Assembly (NCBI GenBank): GCA_016872535.1
Contig: VGZQ01000032.1
Coordinates: forward strand, 1 to 33,568
Origin: Rhodospirillales bacterium
GTDB taxonomy: Bacteria; Pseudomonadota; Alphaproteobacteria; Rhodospirillales; 2-12-FULL-67-15
Direction of reading: 5' to 3'
DNA length: 33,568 bases
Below, one piece after another: positions 16,480 to 25,364 of the stretch. Positions within the stretch are counted from its first letter, which is position 1; every line of letters begins with the position of its first letter. The notes beneath the pieces are model-generated. The model saw only the letters and a list, made by a program, of their open reading frames with translations. It searched no databases and was not told the origin of the DNA. A program made the translations under genes and the position numbers.

Positions 16480-17276
16480 GACGCCGCCTGGTTGGCTTGG
16501 CCCGGCGCGGCGTAGATCACCTGCAGAACCTCCTCGCGCAAGCGGATGAAATCGGACGACGCCTTGACCTGCCGGGCGTTCCGGCACTCGATAAAACGGC
16601 GGCCGAAGTCGATCTTATAACGATGCGCGATACGCCCGGGCGAGGGTGTCATCACCACCAATTCGGTCGCTAGGAACAACGCCTCCTCGACGCTGTGGGT
16701 GATGAAAAAGAACATCTTGTTCGACGTATGCCAGAGATCGAGGATCAATTCCTGGATCTGCTCGCGGGTCAGGGCGTCGAGCGCCCCGAGCGGTTCGTCC
16801 ATCAGCATGACTTCCGGGTCGGAGGCGAACGCCCGCGCCAGCCCGACGCGCTGCTGCATGCCGCCGGAAATCTGGTAGGTGGGCGCGTCGGCGAAATTCT
16901 CGAGACCGACCAAGCGCAGTTTTTCGAGCGCGATCCGCCGGCGCGCGTCCTTGGCCATGCCGCGCATGCGCAGGCCGAATTCGACGTTCTCGATCACCGA
17001 CAGCCAAGGCATCAGCGCGTGTTTCTGGAACACCACGCCGCGATCCGCGCCCGGGCCGGATACCGGCCGGCCGTCGAGCACGATCTCCCCGGCCGACGGT
17101 TGCAGGAATCCGGCAATGCACGACAACAGCGTCGTCTTGCCGCACCCGGATGCGCCGAGAGCAACCACGAAATCGCCGGGGTTGAGGCCGAGGTCGACCG
17201 CCGATAACGCGAGCGTGCTGGCACCGCGCCGGCCGGCGTAATTGACGCTGACGTTGCGGATTTCGAGCTTGCTCAT
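16476..17276 (-). CDS. tauB: Taurine-type ABC transporter ATP-binding protein
   Basis: A 266-residue ATPase. Motifs are Walker A GASGCGKT (41-48), [13 protein letters not shown] around the Q-loop, signature [15 protein letters not shown], Walker [13 protein letters not shown] and [19 protein letters not shown] and QKHALMPWL-type wording match TauB better than SsuB. The start was set at the ATG 17274-17276 with AGGAAG just upstream; the longer frame has no such signal. It lies 133 bases after the binding-protein gene and overlaps the permease gene by four bases. Confidence 0.92.
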   Translation of the reverse strand: MSKLEIRNVSVNYAGRRGASTLALSAVDLGLNPGDFVVALGASGCGKTTLLSCIAGFLQPSAGEIVLDGRPVSGPGADRGVVFQKHALMPWLSVIENVEFGLRMRGMAKDARRRIALEKLRLVGLENFADAPTYQISGGMQQRVGLARAFASDPEVMLMDEPLGALDALTREQIQELILDLWHTSNKMFFFITHSVEEALFLATELVVMTPSPGRIAHRYKIDFGRRFIECRNARQVKASSDFIRLREEVLQVIYAAPGQANQAAS

Positions 17277-17409
17277 GGACTTCCTGGGTCCACCCGGATG
17301 TTCGCCGCAGCACCCGCGTCGCAGCCGGGGCCGGCCGCAAGGCGGGAGGACGATCACCCCCGCCTTGCGTCAACCCAGATCGGCACGCGCTAAAATGCCG
17401 ACGAACCCG

Positions 17410-18429
17410 TTATTTCGCGGCCTCCTGCGCGTACGACGGATTCACGGCGACCGCATAATCCGGCAGGGTCTTTTCGATCTGCTTCTGCGCAAGCTGGAAC
17501 GCCGCCGTTGCCGCTAGCGCCTTGGCCGCGACGCCGTCCTTGCCGCCGCCCAACCATTTGGGCGAGGCCTGTTCGGCGGCGGTCGGGAAGCGATAGAGCG
17601 CCATCGCCGCCAACACGTCCTCTGGCTTCGAGCCGGACCACTTGGCAATGGCCTTGACCTCGGCCGAGTCCTTGGTCCATTTCGCGCCATTCTTGCGGTA
17701 GTTGTCGTCGGCGCTGGCCATGATCTTGACGAACTTGACCATGAAGTCGCGGTTGGCCTTGGACCAACCGGTATTCGCGACATAGCCGTCGAAAGTCGCC
17801 TTGCCGGTATCGGCGGTGATCTTGCCCGAGCTGATGATCACCTTGCCGTCCTTCTTGACCTCGGCCAACACCGGATCCCAGATGAACGTGGCGTGGATGT
17901 CGCCGCGCTGCCAAGCCGCGCGCACTTCCGGCGGGCGCATGTTCAGCATCTGCACCTCGGCCGGATTGATCTTGGCGTGCTCGAGCGCGACGATGGTATG
18001 GAAGTGGGTCGTCGAGTTGAACGGCATGGCCACTTTCTTGCCTTTGAGATCGGCGAGCGTGTTGATGCCCGAGCCGTTCTTGGCGACCAGCGCCTCAGCG
18101 TCGCCAATGTCGTCCAGGATCCAAAACAGTTCCAGCGGCTCGCCGCGCGAGATGGCCGCGGCGATGGGGGCGGAGCCGACTTCGCCGATCTGCACGGCGC
18201 CTGAAGCCATCGCCTTGATGACCTCACCGCCGCCGCCAAACTGCTTCCAATTGATCTTGTAGCCAGTCGCCTTCTCGATTTCCTTCGCTTCCTGGGCGAT
18301 CCGGTAGGGAACCACCATATCCTGATAGCCGATGGTCACTTCCTTGGCTTGGGCGTGCGCATCGTGCGCCGCCATGGCCATCGCGATGCCGGCCACTGCC
18401 ACCAGTACTCCACGCGTGATGTTACGCAT
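17410..18429 (-). CDS. tauA: Taurine-type ABC transporter substrate-binding protein
   Basis: A 339-residue periplasmic binding protein. The ATG at 18427-18429 has AGGGAGA upstream and opens a good signal peptide (MRNITRG, hydrophobic stretch, then AHAQ near 25). The mature protein follows TauA closely: VTIGYQDMVVPYRIAQEAKE, IGEVGSAPIAAAISRGEP, VAMPFNSTTHFH and PPEVRAAWQRGDIHATFIWD. Taurine is the family ligand. No taurine dioxygenase or sulfoacetaldehyde acetyltransferase gene is present, whereas an omega-aminotransferase and mmsA flank the set. Beta-alanine, a carboxyl analogue of taurine, is therefore an equally reasonable ligand. Confidence 0.9.
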   Translation of the reverse strand: MRNITRGVLVAVAGIAMAMAAHDAHAQAKEVTIGYQDMVVPYRIAQEAKEIEKATGYKINWKQFGGGGEVIKAMASGAVQIGEVGSAPIAAAISRGEPLELFWILDDIGDAEALVAKNGSGINTLADLKGKKVAMPFNSTTHFHTIVALEHAKINPAEVQMLNMRPPEVRAAWQRGDIHATFIWDPVLAEVKKDGKVIISSGKITADTGKATFDGYVANTGWSKANRDFMVKFVKIMASADDNYRKNGAKWTKDSAEVKAIAKWSGSKPEDVLAAMALYRFPTAAEQASPKWLGGGKDGVAAKALAATAAFQLAQKQIEKTLPDYAVAVNPSYAQEAAK

Positions 18430-18528
18430 TCGAGTCTCCCTGTTTCTGGAAAAAGGACGGACACGATTGGGTGATGTCGTCCGCCCTTGTTGGCCTCCGA
18501 CTTTAACTGTTCCGAAAAGCGCAATCTC

Positions 18529-18534
18529 TGTCAA
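18529..18534 (-). promoter_or_regulatory. Perfect -35 hexamer upstream of tauA
   Basis: TTGACA on the minus strand lies in the 123-base gap between the aminotransferase stop and the tauA start, about 100 bases before the start codon. No convincing -10 hexamer follows at 16-18 bases, so the promoter call is weak. Confidence 0.25.
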
Positions 18535-18552
18535 CGCCAAGCGCTCGCGCCC

Positions 18553-19863
18553 TCACACCTCCTTCATCGTTTTGCGGATGATGTCGACGATCTGGTCGAC
18601 ATGCTCGCGCTTGGCGACGAACGGCGGCGCGAGGATACCGGCATCGCCGGTGCATTTGACGTGCAGGCCGTTGGCGAACAGCTGCTTCTGCAGCGCGGTG
18701 CCGCGCGCGCCCGGCGTCTTGCCCGGCTCGATGTCGAAGCCGGCAATGAGGCCGTAGCCGCGGATGTCGGTGATGCCGGGCGTTCCCTTGAGCGAAAACA
18801 CCGCGTCCAGGAAATAAGGCGACAGTTCGGCCGCGCGCTGGAACAACCCCTCGCGCTCATAAATGTCGAGGGTGGCGAGCGCGGCGGCGCATGCCGCCGG
18901 GTGGGCCGAGTAGGTGTAGCCGTGGAACAACTCGATCGCGCCCTGGGGCGCGGCGTTGACGATGGTGTCGTAGATTTCCTCCTTGAGGATCACGCCGCCC
19001 ATCGGCTGCGCGGCGTTGGTGATCGCCTTGGCGAAGGTGATCATGTCGGGCTTGACGCCGAAGCTCTGCGCGGCGAAGGCCTTGCCGGTGCGCCCGACGC
19101 CGGTGATCACCTCGTCGAACACCAGCAGGATGCCGTGCTTGTCGCAAATCGCGCGCAGCCGTTCGAGGTAGCCCTTGGGCGGAATCAGCGCGCCAGTCGA
19201 GCCGGCGATCGGCTCGACGAAGCAGGCCGCAACGTTGGAGCCGCCGTAAGTATCGCAGATGCGCTGCAGATCGTCGGCCAGTTCCGCGCCTTTGTCCGGC
19301 TGGCCCTTCGAAAATCGGTTCTCGGCCAGCCAGGTGTGGCGCATGTGGACGACGCCGGGAAGCAGCACGCCGAAGGCTTCGCGGTTCTTGACCATGCCCT
19401 GAAGAGAGGTGCCGCCGAAGTTGACGCCATGGTAGGCGCGCTCGCGTGCGACGAAGCGCACCCGATGGCCTTCGCCCTTGGCGCGGAAATAGGCGAGCGC
19501 GATCTTCATGGCGCTGTCGACCGCCTCGGACCCCGAGTTGCCGAAGAACACGCGATTCAAGCCTTCGGGCGCCATGTGGGCGATGCGGCGCGCGACCTCG
19601 AACGAGGACGGATGGGCGAGCTGGAAATGGGGGGTGAACTCCACTTCGGTCAACTGCTTGGCCACAGCTTCGGCGATTTCCTTGCGCGCGTGTCCGGCGG
19701 CGCAGCAGAAGAGTCCCGACGAGCCGTCGAGAATTTTTTCGCCCTTGTGGTTCCAGTAATGGACCCCCTCGCCGCGCACGATCAGGCGCGGATTCGCCTT
19801 GAAGTCGCGGTTGGCGGTGAAGGGCAGAAAATGGTGTTCGAGGGTGTTGACGGCGTAACCCAT
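18553..19863 (-). CDS. Omega-amino acid:pyruvate aminotransferase (beta-alanine--pyruvate transaminase-like)
   Basis: A 436-residue class III PLP aminotransferase. It would transfer the amino group of beta-alanine, taurine or a related omega-amine to pyruvate, giving L-alanine and an aldehyde. HFLPFTANRDFKANPRLI near the start and ELFHGYTYSAHPAACAAALA are characteristic of beta-alanine:pyruvate transaminases. Asp250 (LLVFDEVITG) and Lys279 (TFAKAITNAAQPMGG) are the PLP partners. The ATG at 19861-19863 has GAGG upstream; a TTG six codons earlier lacks support. MmsA and the TauABC-like importer lie just downstream on the same strand. The exact amine is inferred from context. Confidence 0.92.
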   Translation of the reverse strand: MGYAVNTLEHHFLPFTANRDFKANPRLIVRGEGVHYWNHKGEKILDGSSGLFCCAAGHARKEIAEAVAKQLTEVEFTPHFQLAHPSSFEVARRIAHMAPEGLNRVFFGNSGSEAVDSAMKIALAYFRAKGEGHRVRFVARERAYHGVNFGGTSLQGMVKNREAFGVLLPGVVHMRHTWLAENRFSKGQPDKGAELADDLQRICDTYGGSNVAACFVEPIAGSTGALIPPKGYLERLRAICDKHGILLVFDEVITGVGRTGKAFAAQSFGVKPDMITFAKAITNAAQPMGGVILKEEIYDTIVNAAPQGAIELFHGYTYSAHPAACAAALATLDIYEREGLFQRAAELSPYFLDAVFSLKGTPGITDIRGYGLIAGFDIEPGKTPGARGTALQKQLFANGLHVKCTGDAGILAPPFVAKREHVDQIVDIIRKTMKEV

Positions 19864-19962
19864 GGGGAACCTCGGCGGCAACGTTGCGGGAATGCTTCGA
19901 CGGCGATTCCGCCCGCCCGGACCCCTCGGGTCAAGGCGAAAGTTACGCCGTATCCGAACGCC

Positions 19963-21411
19963 CTATTTCCGCCCGTAATGATCCTCAAGGCGGACGATGT
20001 CGTCTTCGCCGAGGTAATCGCCCGACTGCACCTCGATCAGGTGGAGGGGCTCCCGCTCGGCGTTCTCCAGGCGATGACGCACGCCCTTGGGGATGTAGGT
20101 CGACTGGTTGGCCGTCAGTGAAAAAATTTCGTCCCCGCGCGTGATGCGCGCCTTGCCCGACACCACCACCCAATGCTCGGCGCGGCGATGGTGGTACTGG
20201 AGGCTGAGAGCCGCGCCGGGCTTGACCGTAATCTGCTTGACCTGGAAGCCGTCGCCGAATTGAAGCGAGCGGTAGCTGCCCCACGGGCGATGCACGGTCA
20301 TGCGGGACGAACGCGCCTGGCCCGCGATCAGGGGGGCAAGCGCCCTTACGTCCTCGGCCCGCGCCCGCGGCGCGACCAGCACGGCGTCCTCGGTCGCGAC
20401 CACCACCAGATCGCGCACCCCGACCGCGCCGAGCGCCGGCCCGTCGCTCGACAAAAACGAGCCGGAAACGTCGTGCAGCGCGACCGGCCCCTGGCGCACG
20501 TTGCCGCGCGCATCGCGCCCGCCCGCTTCCCACAAGGCGGCGAAGGAGCCCGCGTCCGACCAGTCCATATCGACCGGGATCACGGCGGCGCGCCGGGTGC
20601 GTTCCATCACCACGGTATCGACGGCGCCCGGCTTGGCGGCGGCGAAGGCTTTCGGGTCGAGCCGGAAGAAATCGAGATCGGCCTTTCCCTTCGCGACCGC
20701 CCGCCGGGCCAGCGCCGCTGTTTTCGGCGCGAGGCGATCGAGTTCGGCGAGAAAAACACCCGGCGCAAAGAGAAAAATTCCCGCGTTCCAATAGACGCCG
20801 CCCTTGGCGAGCAGAGCCTTGGCCCTGCCGAGCTTAGGTTTTTCGATGAAACGATCGACGGCGTGCGTGCCTCTCGATCCCTTGATCTGTGCGCCGGCCG
20901 CGATGTAGCCGTAACCGGTGTGCGGCCCCTTGGGTTCGATTCCGAACGTCACCAAATGACCGTCGGCTGCGATGGGCGCCGCCCGCGCCACCGCCCGACG
21001 GAACGCGCCCACCTCGCCGATCACATGATCGGACGGCAGCACCAGCATCAAGGCCTTCGGATGGCGCGAGGCGACGAACGCGGCGGCGGCCGCGCACGCG
21101 GGCGCGGTGTTGCGCGCGCACGGTTCCAGCATAACCGCCAGCGGCGCGCGCTTGACCGCGCGCAACTGCTCAGCGATCAGGAACCGATGCTCGTGATTGG
21201 CGACCACCAACGGCGGACGAAAAGGCTTGCCCGCCACCCGGCAGAGGGTTTCCTGGAATAACGTGCGCCGAGCCGCCGTTTTGCGCGCGCCGAGCGCGGG
21301 GCCGAACTCGATGAACTGCTTCGGGCGCTCAGGCAGCGAGAGCGGCCACAGGCGGGTGCCCGCGCCGCCCGACAAAATTACCGGAACGATGGAAATAGAA
21401 ATCTTGCGCAC
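19963..21411 (-). CDS. manC: Mannose-1-phosphate guanylyltransferase / mannose-6-phosphate isomerase, bifunctional
   Basis: A 482-residue enzyme that makes GDP-mannose for surface polysaccharides. The N-terminal nucleotidyltransferase shows VILSGGAGTRLWPLS (11-25) with the following PKQF, and the central FIEKPK. The C-terminal cupin isomerase shows RPWGSYRSLQFGDGFQVK, AEHWVVVSGKA, STYIPKGVRHRLEN and EVQSGDYLGEDDIVR. The start is a GTG at 21409-21411 without a clear Shine-Dalgarno; it lies 25 bases after the folD stop, so read-through from folD is possible. Some paralogues have lost isomerase activity; here both domains look complete. Confidence 0.93.
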   Translation of the reverse strand: MRKISISIVPVILSGGAGTRLWPLSLPERPKQFIEFGPALGARKTAARRTLFQETLCRVAGKPFRPPLVVANHEHRFLIAEQLRAVKRAPLAVMLEPCARNTAPACAAAAAFVASRHPKALMLVLPSDHVIGEVGAFRRAVARAAPIAADGHLVTFGIEPKGPHTGYGYIAAGAQIKGSRGTHAVDRFIEKPKLGRAKALLAKGGVYWNAGIFLFAPGVFLAELDRLAPKTAALARRAVAKGKADLDFFRLDPKAFAAAKPGAVDTVVMERTRRAAVIPVDMDWSDAGSFAALWEAGGRDARGNVRQGPVALHDVSGSFLSSDGPALGAVGVRDLVVVATEDAVLVAPRARAEDVRALAPLIAGQARSSRMTVHRPWGSYRSLQFGDGFQVKQITVKPGAALSLQYHHRRAEHWVVVSGKARITRGDEIFSLTANQSTYIPKGVRHRLENAEREPLHLIEVQSGDYLGEDDIVRLEDHYGRK

Positions 21412-21436
21412 GCCGCCACTATAAGGGGGCGCGCCC

Positions 21437-22327
21437 TCACAGGGAATCGGGATCGACGCCGGCTCTGCGGCAGGCGGCGGCGAGCGTGTTGGCGAGCAGA
21501 CAGGCGATGGTCATCGGCCCGACGCCGCCCGGCACCGGCGTGATCGCACCCGCGACCCGGACGGCCGCGTCGAAGTCCACGTCGCCGACCAGACGCTGCT
21601 TGCCGCCGTCCTCGATTCGGTTGATGCCGACATCGATTACCGTCGCGCCCGGCTTGATCCAGTCGCCCTTGACCATGCGCGCACGACCGACCGCCGCGAC
21701 CAGAATGTCGGCGCGGCGGCATTCGTCGGCGAGATCGCGGGTCTTGGAGTGGGCGATGGTGACCGTGCAGCTTTCGCCGATCAGAAGCGCCGCCATCGGC
21801 TTGCCGACGATGTTGGAGCGCCCGAGCACCAGCGCGCGGGCGCCCGCGAGCGAGCCAAGCGTGTCCTTCAGCAGCATCAGGCAGCCGAGCGGCGTGCACG
21901 GCACCATGGCGTCGCCGGCGCCGGTCGAAAGCTTGCCGACGTTGACCACGTGGAAGCCGTCGACATCCTTGGCCGGGTCGATGGCGAGCAGCACCGTGTC
22001 GGCGTTGATCTGCTTGGGCAGCGGGAGTTGCACCAGAATTCCGTGCACGCCTTCGTCGCGGTTCAAACGATCAATCAGCGCGAGCAGCTCGGCCTGCGAC
22101 GTTTCCGCCGGTAGGCGATGCTCGAAGCTTTCCATGCCCGCCTCGACCGTCTGCTTGCCCTTGTTGCGGACGTAGACCTGGCTTGCAGGATCCTGGCCGA
22201 CCAGAACGACCGCCAGCCCCGGACGCACGCCCTTGCGCGCGACCAGATTGGCGACCTTCTTGGCGGTGCGGGCGCGCAAGCTTTCGGCGAAGGCCTTGCC
22301 GTCGATCAAACGGGCGGTGGCGGTCAT
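21437..22327 (-). CDS. folD: Methylenetetrahydrofolate dehydrogenase / methenyltetrahydrofolate cyclohydrolase
   Basis: A 296-residue bifunctional enzyme interconverting 5,10-methylene-THF and 10-formyl-THF with NADP. Full length. Motifs are [17 protein letters not shown] (43-59, containing the catalytic Lys of YxxxK type), [28 protein letters not shown] for the nucleotide site, and [17 protein letters not shown] near the C-terminus. The ATG at 22325-22327 has a moderate GGGA upstream. Divergent from azlC across 137 bases. Confidence 0.96.
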   Translation of the reverse strand: MTATARLIDGKAFAESLRARTAKKVANLVARKGVRPGLAVVLVGQDPASQVYVRNKGKQTVEAGMESFEHRLPAETSQAELLALIDRLNRDEGVHGILVQLPLPKQINADTVLLAIDPAKDVDGFHVVNVGKLSTGAGDAMVPCTPLGCLMLLKDTLGSLAGARALVLGRSNIVGKPMAALLIGESCTVTIAHSKTRDLADECRRADILVAAVGRARMVKGDWIKPGATVIDVGINRIEDGGKQRLVGDVDFDAAVRVAGAITPVPGGVGPMTIACLLANTLAAACRRAGVDPDSL

Positions 22328-22464
22328 GGTCGAATTCCCGTCTCGGGGTGGATAAGAAGACCGCCGGAGTATGCACGGTGGACGCCCGTCGACAAGACCG
22401 ACGGTTTTATCGCCCGATCAAGGATGGCTATGCCGATCGGCCGGCATCGGCGATACTCGGCGCC

Positions 22465-23220
22465 ATGCCGAGTGCCGATCAATCTCCCGCTCCACCTGAA
22501 CCGCCTCTCCAGCCCTATCCGGATCGTCCACGCGCTTTTTTCGGCGGGCTTTGGGAGGCCGTCGGTTTGCCGACCGCGGTGATGTCTTCGTCGGCGATCG
22601 GCTTCGGTTCGTTCGCGCGCGAAGCCGGATTTCCGGCGGAATTGACCGTGCTGTCGGTCTTCACGGTCTGGGGCATGCCCGGGCAAATCGCGATGGTCGA
22701 GCTGTTCGCGGCCGGGGCCGCGCTGCTGCCGATCGCGGTCGCGGCAGCCGGCGCCAATGCCCGCTTCCTGCCGATGACCGTGTCGCTGTTTCCGATGCTC
22801 AAGGGCGGATTCAAACCGTGGGCCTGGGCCTATTTGCTCGCCCATTTCGTCTCGGTCAATACTTGGATTGCGCTGATGCGGCGGGGACCGTCGTTGCCGC
22901 TCGATCAGCGCGCGCCCTACTTCGCCGGTTATTCGCTGTTCATGATTATCTCGGGCGCGGTCGGGGCGACACTTGGATTCGCCCTCGCGGGAGTCCTGCC
23001 GCGCCCGTTGACGCTAGGTCTCGTTTACCTGAGCCCGGTCTATTTTTTGATGGTCTTCGCCGGCGTGCGCGAACGCGGCGGCATCATCGCCGTGCTGATC
23101 GGGGTCGGGGCGGGTCCGCTGTTGCATCTCATCTCGCCCGATTGGGGCGTGCCGGCAACCGGCGTGATCGGCGGCACCCTCGCATTCCTGCTCGATCGCA
23201 AGGTGCTGCGCCGTGAGTGA
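22465..23220 (+). CDS. azlC: AzlC family amino-acid exporter, large subunit
   Basis: A 251-residue inner-membrane protein with about seven to eight hydrophobic segments, the large partner of AzlCD branched-chain amino-acid exporters. The conserved start of the fold is GGLWEAVGLPTAVMSSSAIGF-like, and NARFLPMTVSLFP (about 98-110) is the family signature. The frame is open far upstream, but the ATG at 22465 is the only one that leaves a sensible N-terminus before the first helix; its Shine-Dalgarno is weak. It overlaps the AzlD gene by eight bases. Confidence 0.88.
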   Translation: MPSADQSPAPPEPPLQPYPDRPRAFFGGLWEAVGLPTAVMSSSAIGFGSFAREAGFPAELTVLSVFTVWGMPGQIAMVELFAAGAALLPIAVAAAGANARFLPMTVSLFPMLKGGFKPWAWAYLLAHFVSVNTWIALMRRGPSLPLDQRAPYFAGYSLFMIISGAVGATLGFALAGVLPRPLTLGLVYLSPVYFLMVFAGVRERGGIIAVLIGVGAGPLLHLISPDWGVPATGVIGGTLAFLLDRKVLRRE

Positions 23221-23554
23221 AACCGGCCCCGTCGTCGCCTTGATCGCCGCCAGCGCCGCGACCTATATCTGGCGCGGGATCGGCGCGGCATTGGCGAAGC
23301 GGATCGGCGTCGGCGGCGATGCGTTCGTGTGGTTTTCCTGCATCGCCTACGCGATGCTCGCGGCGCTGATCGCGCGGGTAATTCTCTTGCCGGGCGGAGC
23401 GTTGAGCGAAACCCCGTTTGTCGATCGGGTGGCCGCGACCGTGTTCGGGTTGGCGCTCTTCTTCGCCTTTTGCCGGCACGTGTTCATCGGCACGTTCGCC
23501 GGCGTTATCGCCTTCGTCGCCCTCGCCTACGCGCGCGCCGAGGGATGGCTGTAG
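23213..23554 (+). CDS. azlD: AzlD family amino-acid exporter, small subunit
   Basis: A 113-residue membrane protein with about four hydrophobic segments, the small partner of AzlC. Its opening helix followed by YIWRGIGAALAKRI matches the AzlD family, where the arginine after the first helix is common. The GTG start at 23213 lies inside the end of azlC, so translation is likely coupled. Exported amino acid unknown. Confidence 0.85.
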   Translation: MSETGPVVALIAASAATYIWRGIGAALAKRIGVGGDAFVWFSCIAYAMLAALIARVILLPGGALSETPFVDRVAATVFGLALFFAFCRHVFIGTFAGVIAFVALAYARAEGWL

Positions 23555-23561
23555 GCGCCGC

Positions 23562-24692
23562 TCAGCCCTGGCTCCACTCCAGCGCCAGATAAGTGAAGAT
23601 GGCTTCCGCTTCGCGGATGCGCTCAACCACGCAGTATTCGTCGGTCTGGTGGGCGAGTTCCGGCTCGCCCGGTCCCAGGATCACGGTCGGCGGGCGCCCC
23701 AATGCCGGCGTCAAAAACGCGGCGTCGGTGAAATAGGTCGCGGCGCGCACGTCGGCCTTGACGCCGGTCGCCTTCTCGACCGCAGTGTAGACTTGGCGCA
23801 TCCAGGGATGGCCGGGGTCGGTCCAAACGCCCTCGACGTCGATGAACGGCTCGACCTCGACTTCGGAGCCGAGATAGGTGGCGAGGGTACTTCGGACCGC
23901 GTCGTGGCGCTGGCCGGGAATGGTACGGATATCGATGCCGATTTCCGCCTGATCGGGCACCGAATTGACGTTGAGCCCGCCCTTGATGGTGCCGACGTTG
24001 AGGGTCGGCGCGCCCATCACCGGATGGCGGGCGACGTTGAAGTCGAAGTCGGCGAGCTGGCCGACCGCGCGCGCCGCCTTGTGGACCGCGTTGACGCCGC
24101 GCTCGGGCATCGAGCCATGGGCGGTCACGCCCCGGGTGCGCGCCTTCAACCACAGCGCGCCCTTGTGGCCGGCGTAGGCGCGATTGGCGGTCGGCTCGGC
24201 GACCACGATCGCGCCGGCGTCGCCGAGCGCGGTACCCGTGGCGGCGAGATGGGCCGCACCTTCGCAGCCGGTCTCCTCGCCCGCGGTGATGACCAGCACG
24301 GCGCCGGGCCCACGCGCCAGGTCGCGCGCCGTCACCGCCGCCGCCGCGACGAAGGCGGCGACGCCGCTTTTCATGTCGCTGGTGCCGCGGCCGTACATGC
24401 GCCCGCCGGCGATTTCGCCGGCGAACGGATCTCGCGTCCACGGCTGCGCGCCGAGCGGCACCGTGTCGATGTGACCGGTAAAGCAGAGCGGCGGGCGCGC
24501 GCCGCCGCGTCCCACCCGCGCGACCAAGCTTGCCCGACCGGGGGCGAATTCATGATAGGCGCATTTGAACCCCACGCCTTCGAGAATCCTGCCGAGCGTT
24601 TCGGCGCAGGCGCGCTCGTTGCCGGGCGGGTTGACGGTGTCGAACCCGACCAGGGTCCGGGTCAATTCGACGACATCGGGTATGGCGGCCAT
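23562..24692 (-). CDS. M20 family metallopeptidase (ArgE/DapE-like)
   Basis: A 376-residue dizinc amidohydrolase. Zinc and catalytic motifs are FTGHIDTVPLG (His, catalytic Asp), GRGTSDMKSG (bridging Asp), AGEETGCEG (catalytic Glu and Zn Glu), VAEPTAN and the C-terminal HQTDEYC (His). The dimerisation insert lies in the middle (about 180-290). The ATG at 24690-24692 has GAGGA upstream and opens a typical M20 start (LTRTLVGFDTVNPPGNE). The family covers acetylornithine deacetylase, succinyl-diaminopimelate desuccinylase and dipeptidases; the substrate is not settled here. It converges on azlD. Confidence 0.92.
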   Translation of the reverse strand: MAAIPDVVELTRTLVGFDTVNPPGNERACAETLGRILEGVGFKCAYHEFAPGRASLVARVGRGGARPPLCFTGHIDTVPLGAQPWTRDPFAGEIAGGRMYGRGTSDMKSGVAAFVAAAAVTARDLARGPGAVLVITAGEETGCEGAAHLAATGTALGDAGAIVVAEPTANRAYAGHKGALWLKARTRGVTAHGSMPERGVNAVHKAARAVGQLADFDFNVARHPVMGAPTLNVGTIKGGLNVNSVPDQAEIGIDIRTIPGQRHDAVRSTLATYLGSEVEVEPFIDVEGVWTDPGHPWMRQVYTAVEKATGVKADVRAATYFTDAAFLTPALGRPPTVILGPGEPELAHQTDEYCVVERIREAEAIFTYLALEWSQG

Positions 24693-25004
24693 GGGCGAAA
24701 TCCTCGACTGATAACTGCCCGAGGTTTCTCTGGGGGTCAAGCGCGGGGGCGGATGAAAACGCCCGCCGACCAACGATTCGCCGCCTACTCCGATTCGCGC
24801 GGCCACGACGCGCGCGGAGCGGCGAACCATGTTCAAGACGGAATCGAACGCACCCCTCTAACCCTCGATTCGGCCTGTAAATACTGGTGATTCGAGCAAA
24901 TGCCGCTTGACCGGGAAAAGCGGATGGCTATGGTTGGCGCGACGGTCGGCTGACAGCGGTCGATCGGCCTGAACCTCCGATTTCAATTTTCAAAAGGACA
25001 CGCG
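24693..25004. other. 312-base intergenic region with no gene
   Basis: No supported coding sequence or RNA gene was seen. Besides the candidate HU promoter at 24907-24934, it shows only ordinary upstream sequence for the two diverging genes. Confidence 0.6.
24907..24934 (+). promoter_or_regulatory. Candidate promoter of the HU gene
   Basis: TTGACC (24907-24912) and TATGGT (24929-24934) are separated by 16 bases, about 70 bases before the HU start codon. It is a reasonable but unproven housekeeping-type promoter. Confidence 0.35.
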
Positions 25005-25283
25005 ATGAACAAACAGGATCTCGCCGCTGCGGTCGCCGACAGCACCGGCCTTACCAAGTCCGACTCCAACAAGGCGGTCGACGCCGTGCTCGACGTCATC
25101 ACCGCGACCCTGAAGAAGGGCAGCGAAGTTCGCCTGGCGGGGTTCGGAACGTTCCGGGTGTCCAAGCGCGCCGCGCGCGTAGGCCGCAACCCGCAGACCG
25201 GCGCCGCCATCAACATCCCGGCCTCGAAGCAGCCGAAGTTCTCTTCCGGCAAGTCGCTCAAGGACGCCGTCAACAAGCGCTGA
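25005..25283 (+). CDS. HU family DNA-binding protein
   Basis: A 92-residue nucleoid protein that binds and bends DNA as a dimer. Full-length HU fold: [20 protein letters not shown], then [17 protein letters not shown], then the DNA-arm motif [15 protein letters not shown] and the closing [18 protein letters not shown] eight bases before the ATG is a strong ribosome site. It is monocistronic: a candidate promoter lies upstream and a strong terminator follows. Confidence 0.96.
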   Translation: MNKQDLAAAVADSTGLTKSDSNKAVDAVLDVITATLKKGSEVRLAGFGTFRVSKRAARVGRNPQTGAAINIPASKQPKFSSGKSLKDAVNKR

Positions 25284-25306
25284 TCGGCCAGTTTAACCGG
25301 TAAACG

Positions 25307-25338
25307 AAAACCCCCGGACTTCACGGTCCGGGGGTTTT
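25307..25338 (+). terminator. Intrinsic terminator of the HU gene, possibly bidirectional
   Basis: A 9-base GC stem (CCCCCGGAC and GTCCGGGGG) extended by AAAA and TTTT to 13 pairs, with a six-base loop. It starts 23 bases after the HU stop. The A/T flanks are symmetric, so it could also stop the minus-strand Gld-like operon, whose last stop is at 25365. Confidence 0.9.
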
Positions 25339-25364
25339 CATTTGTGTAAAAATTTAAGCGCGAA

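Noticed and set aside
14002-16515. Very long plus-strand open frame (837 codons) opposite mmsA and the TauC-like gene
   Set aside because: It is antisense to two clearly homologous genes, has an Arg/Asp/His-rich composition typical of GC-rich shadow frames, and shows no recognisable motif.
2694-18429. The two ABC importer sets as a segmental duplication
   Set aside because: The binding proteins differ in motifs along their length and the flanking genes differ; they are distant members of one superfamily, not a recent duplication.
24830-24875. A TTCGATTCC-like string on the minus strand resembling a tRNA T-loop
   Set aside because: The flanking bases do not form a T stem and no acceptor or anticodon arm could be built.
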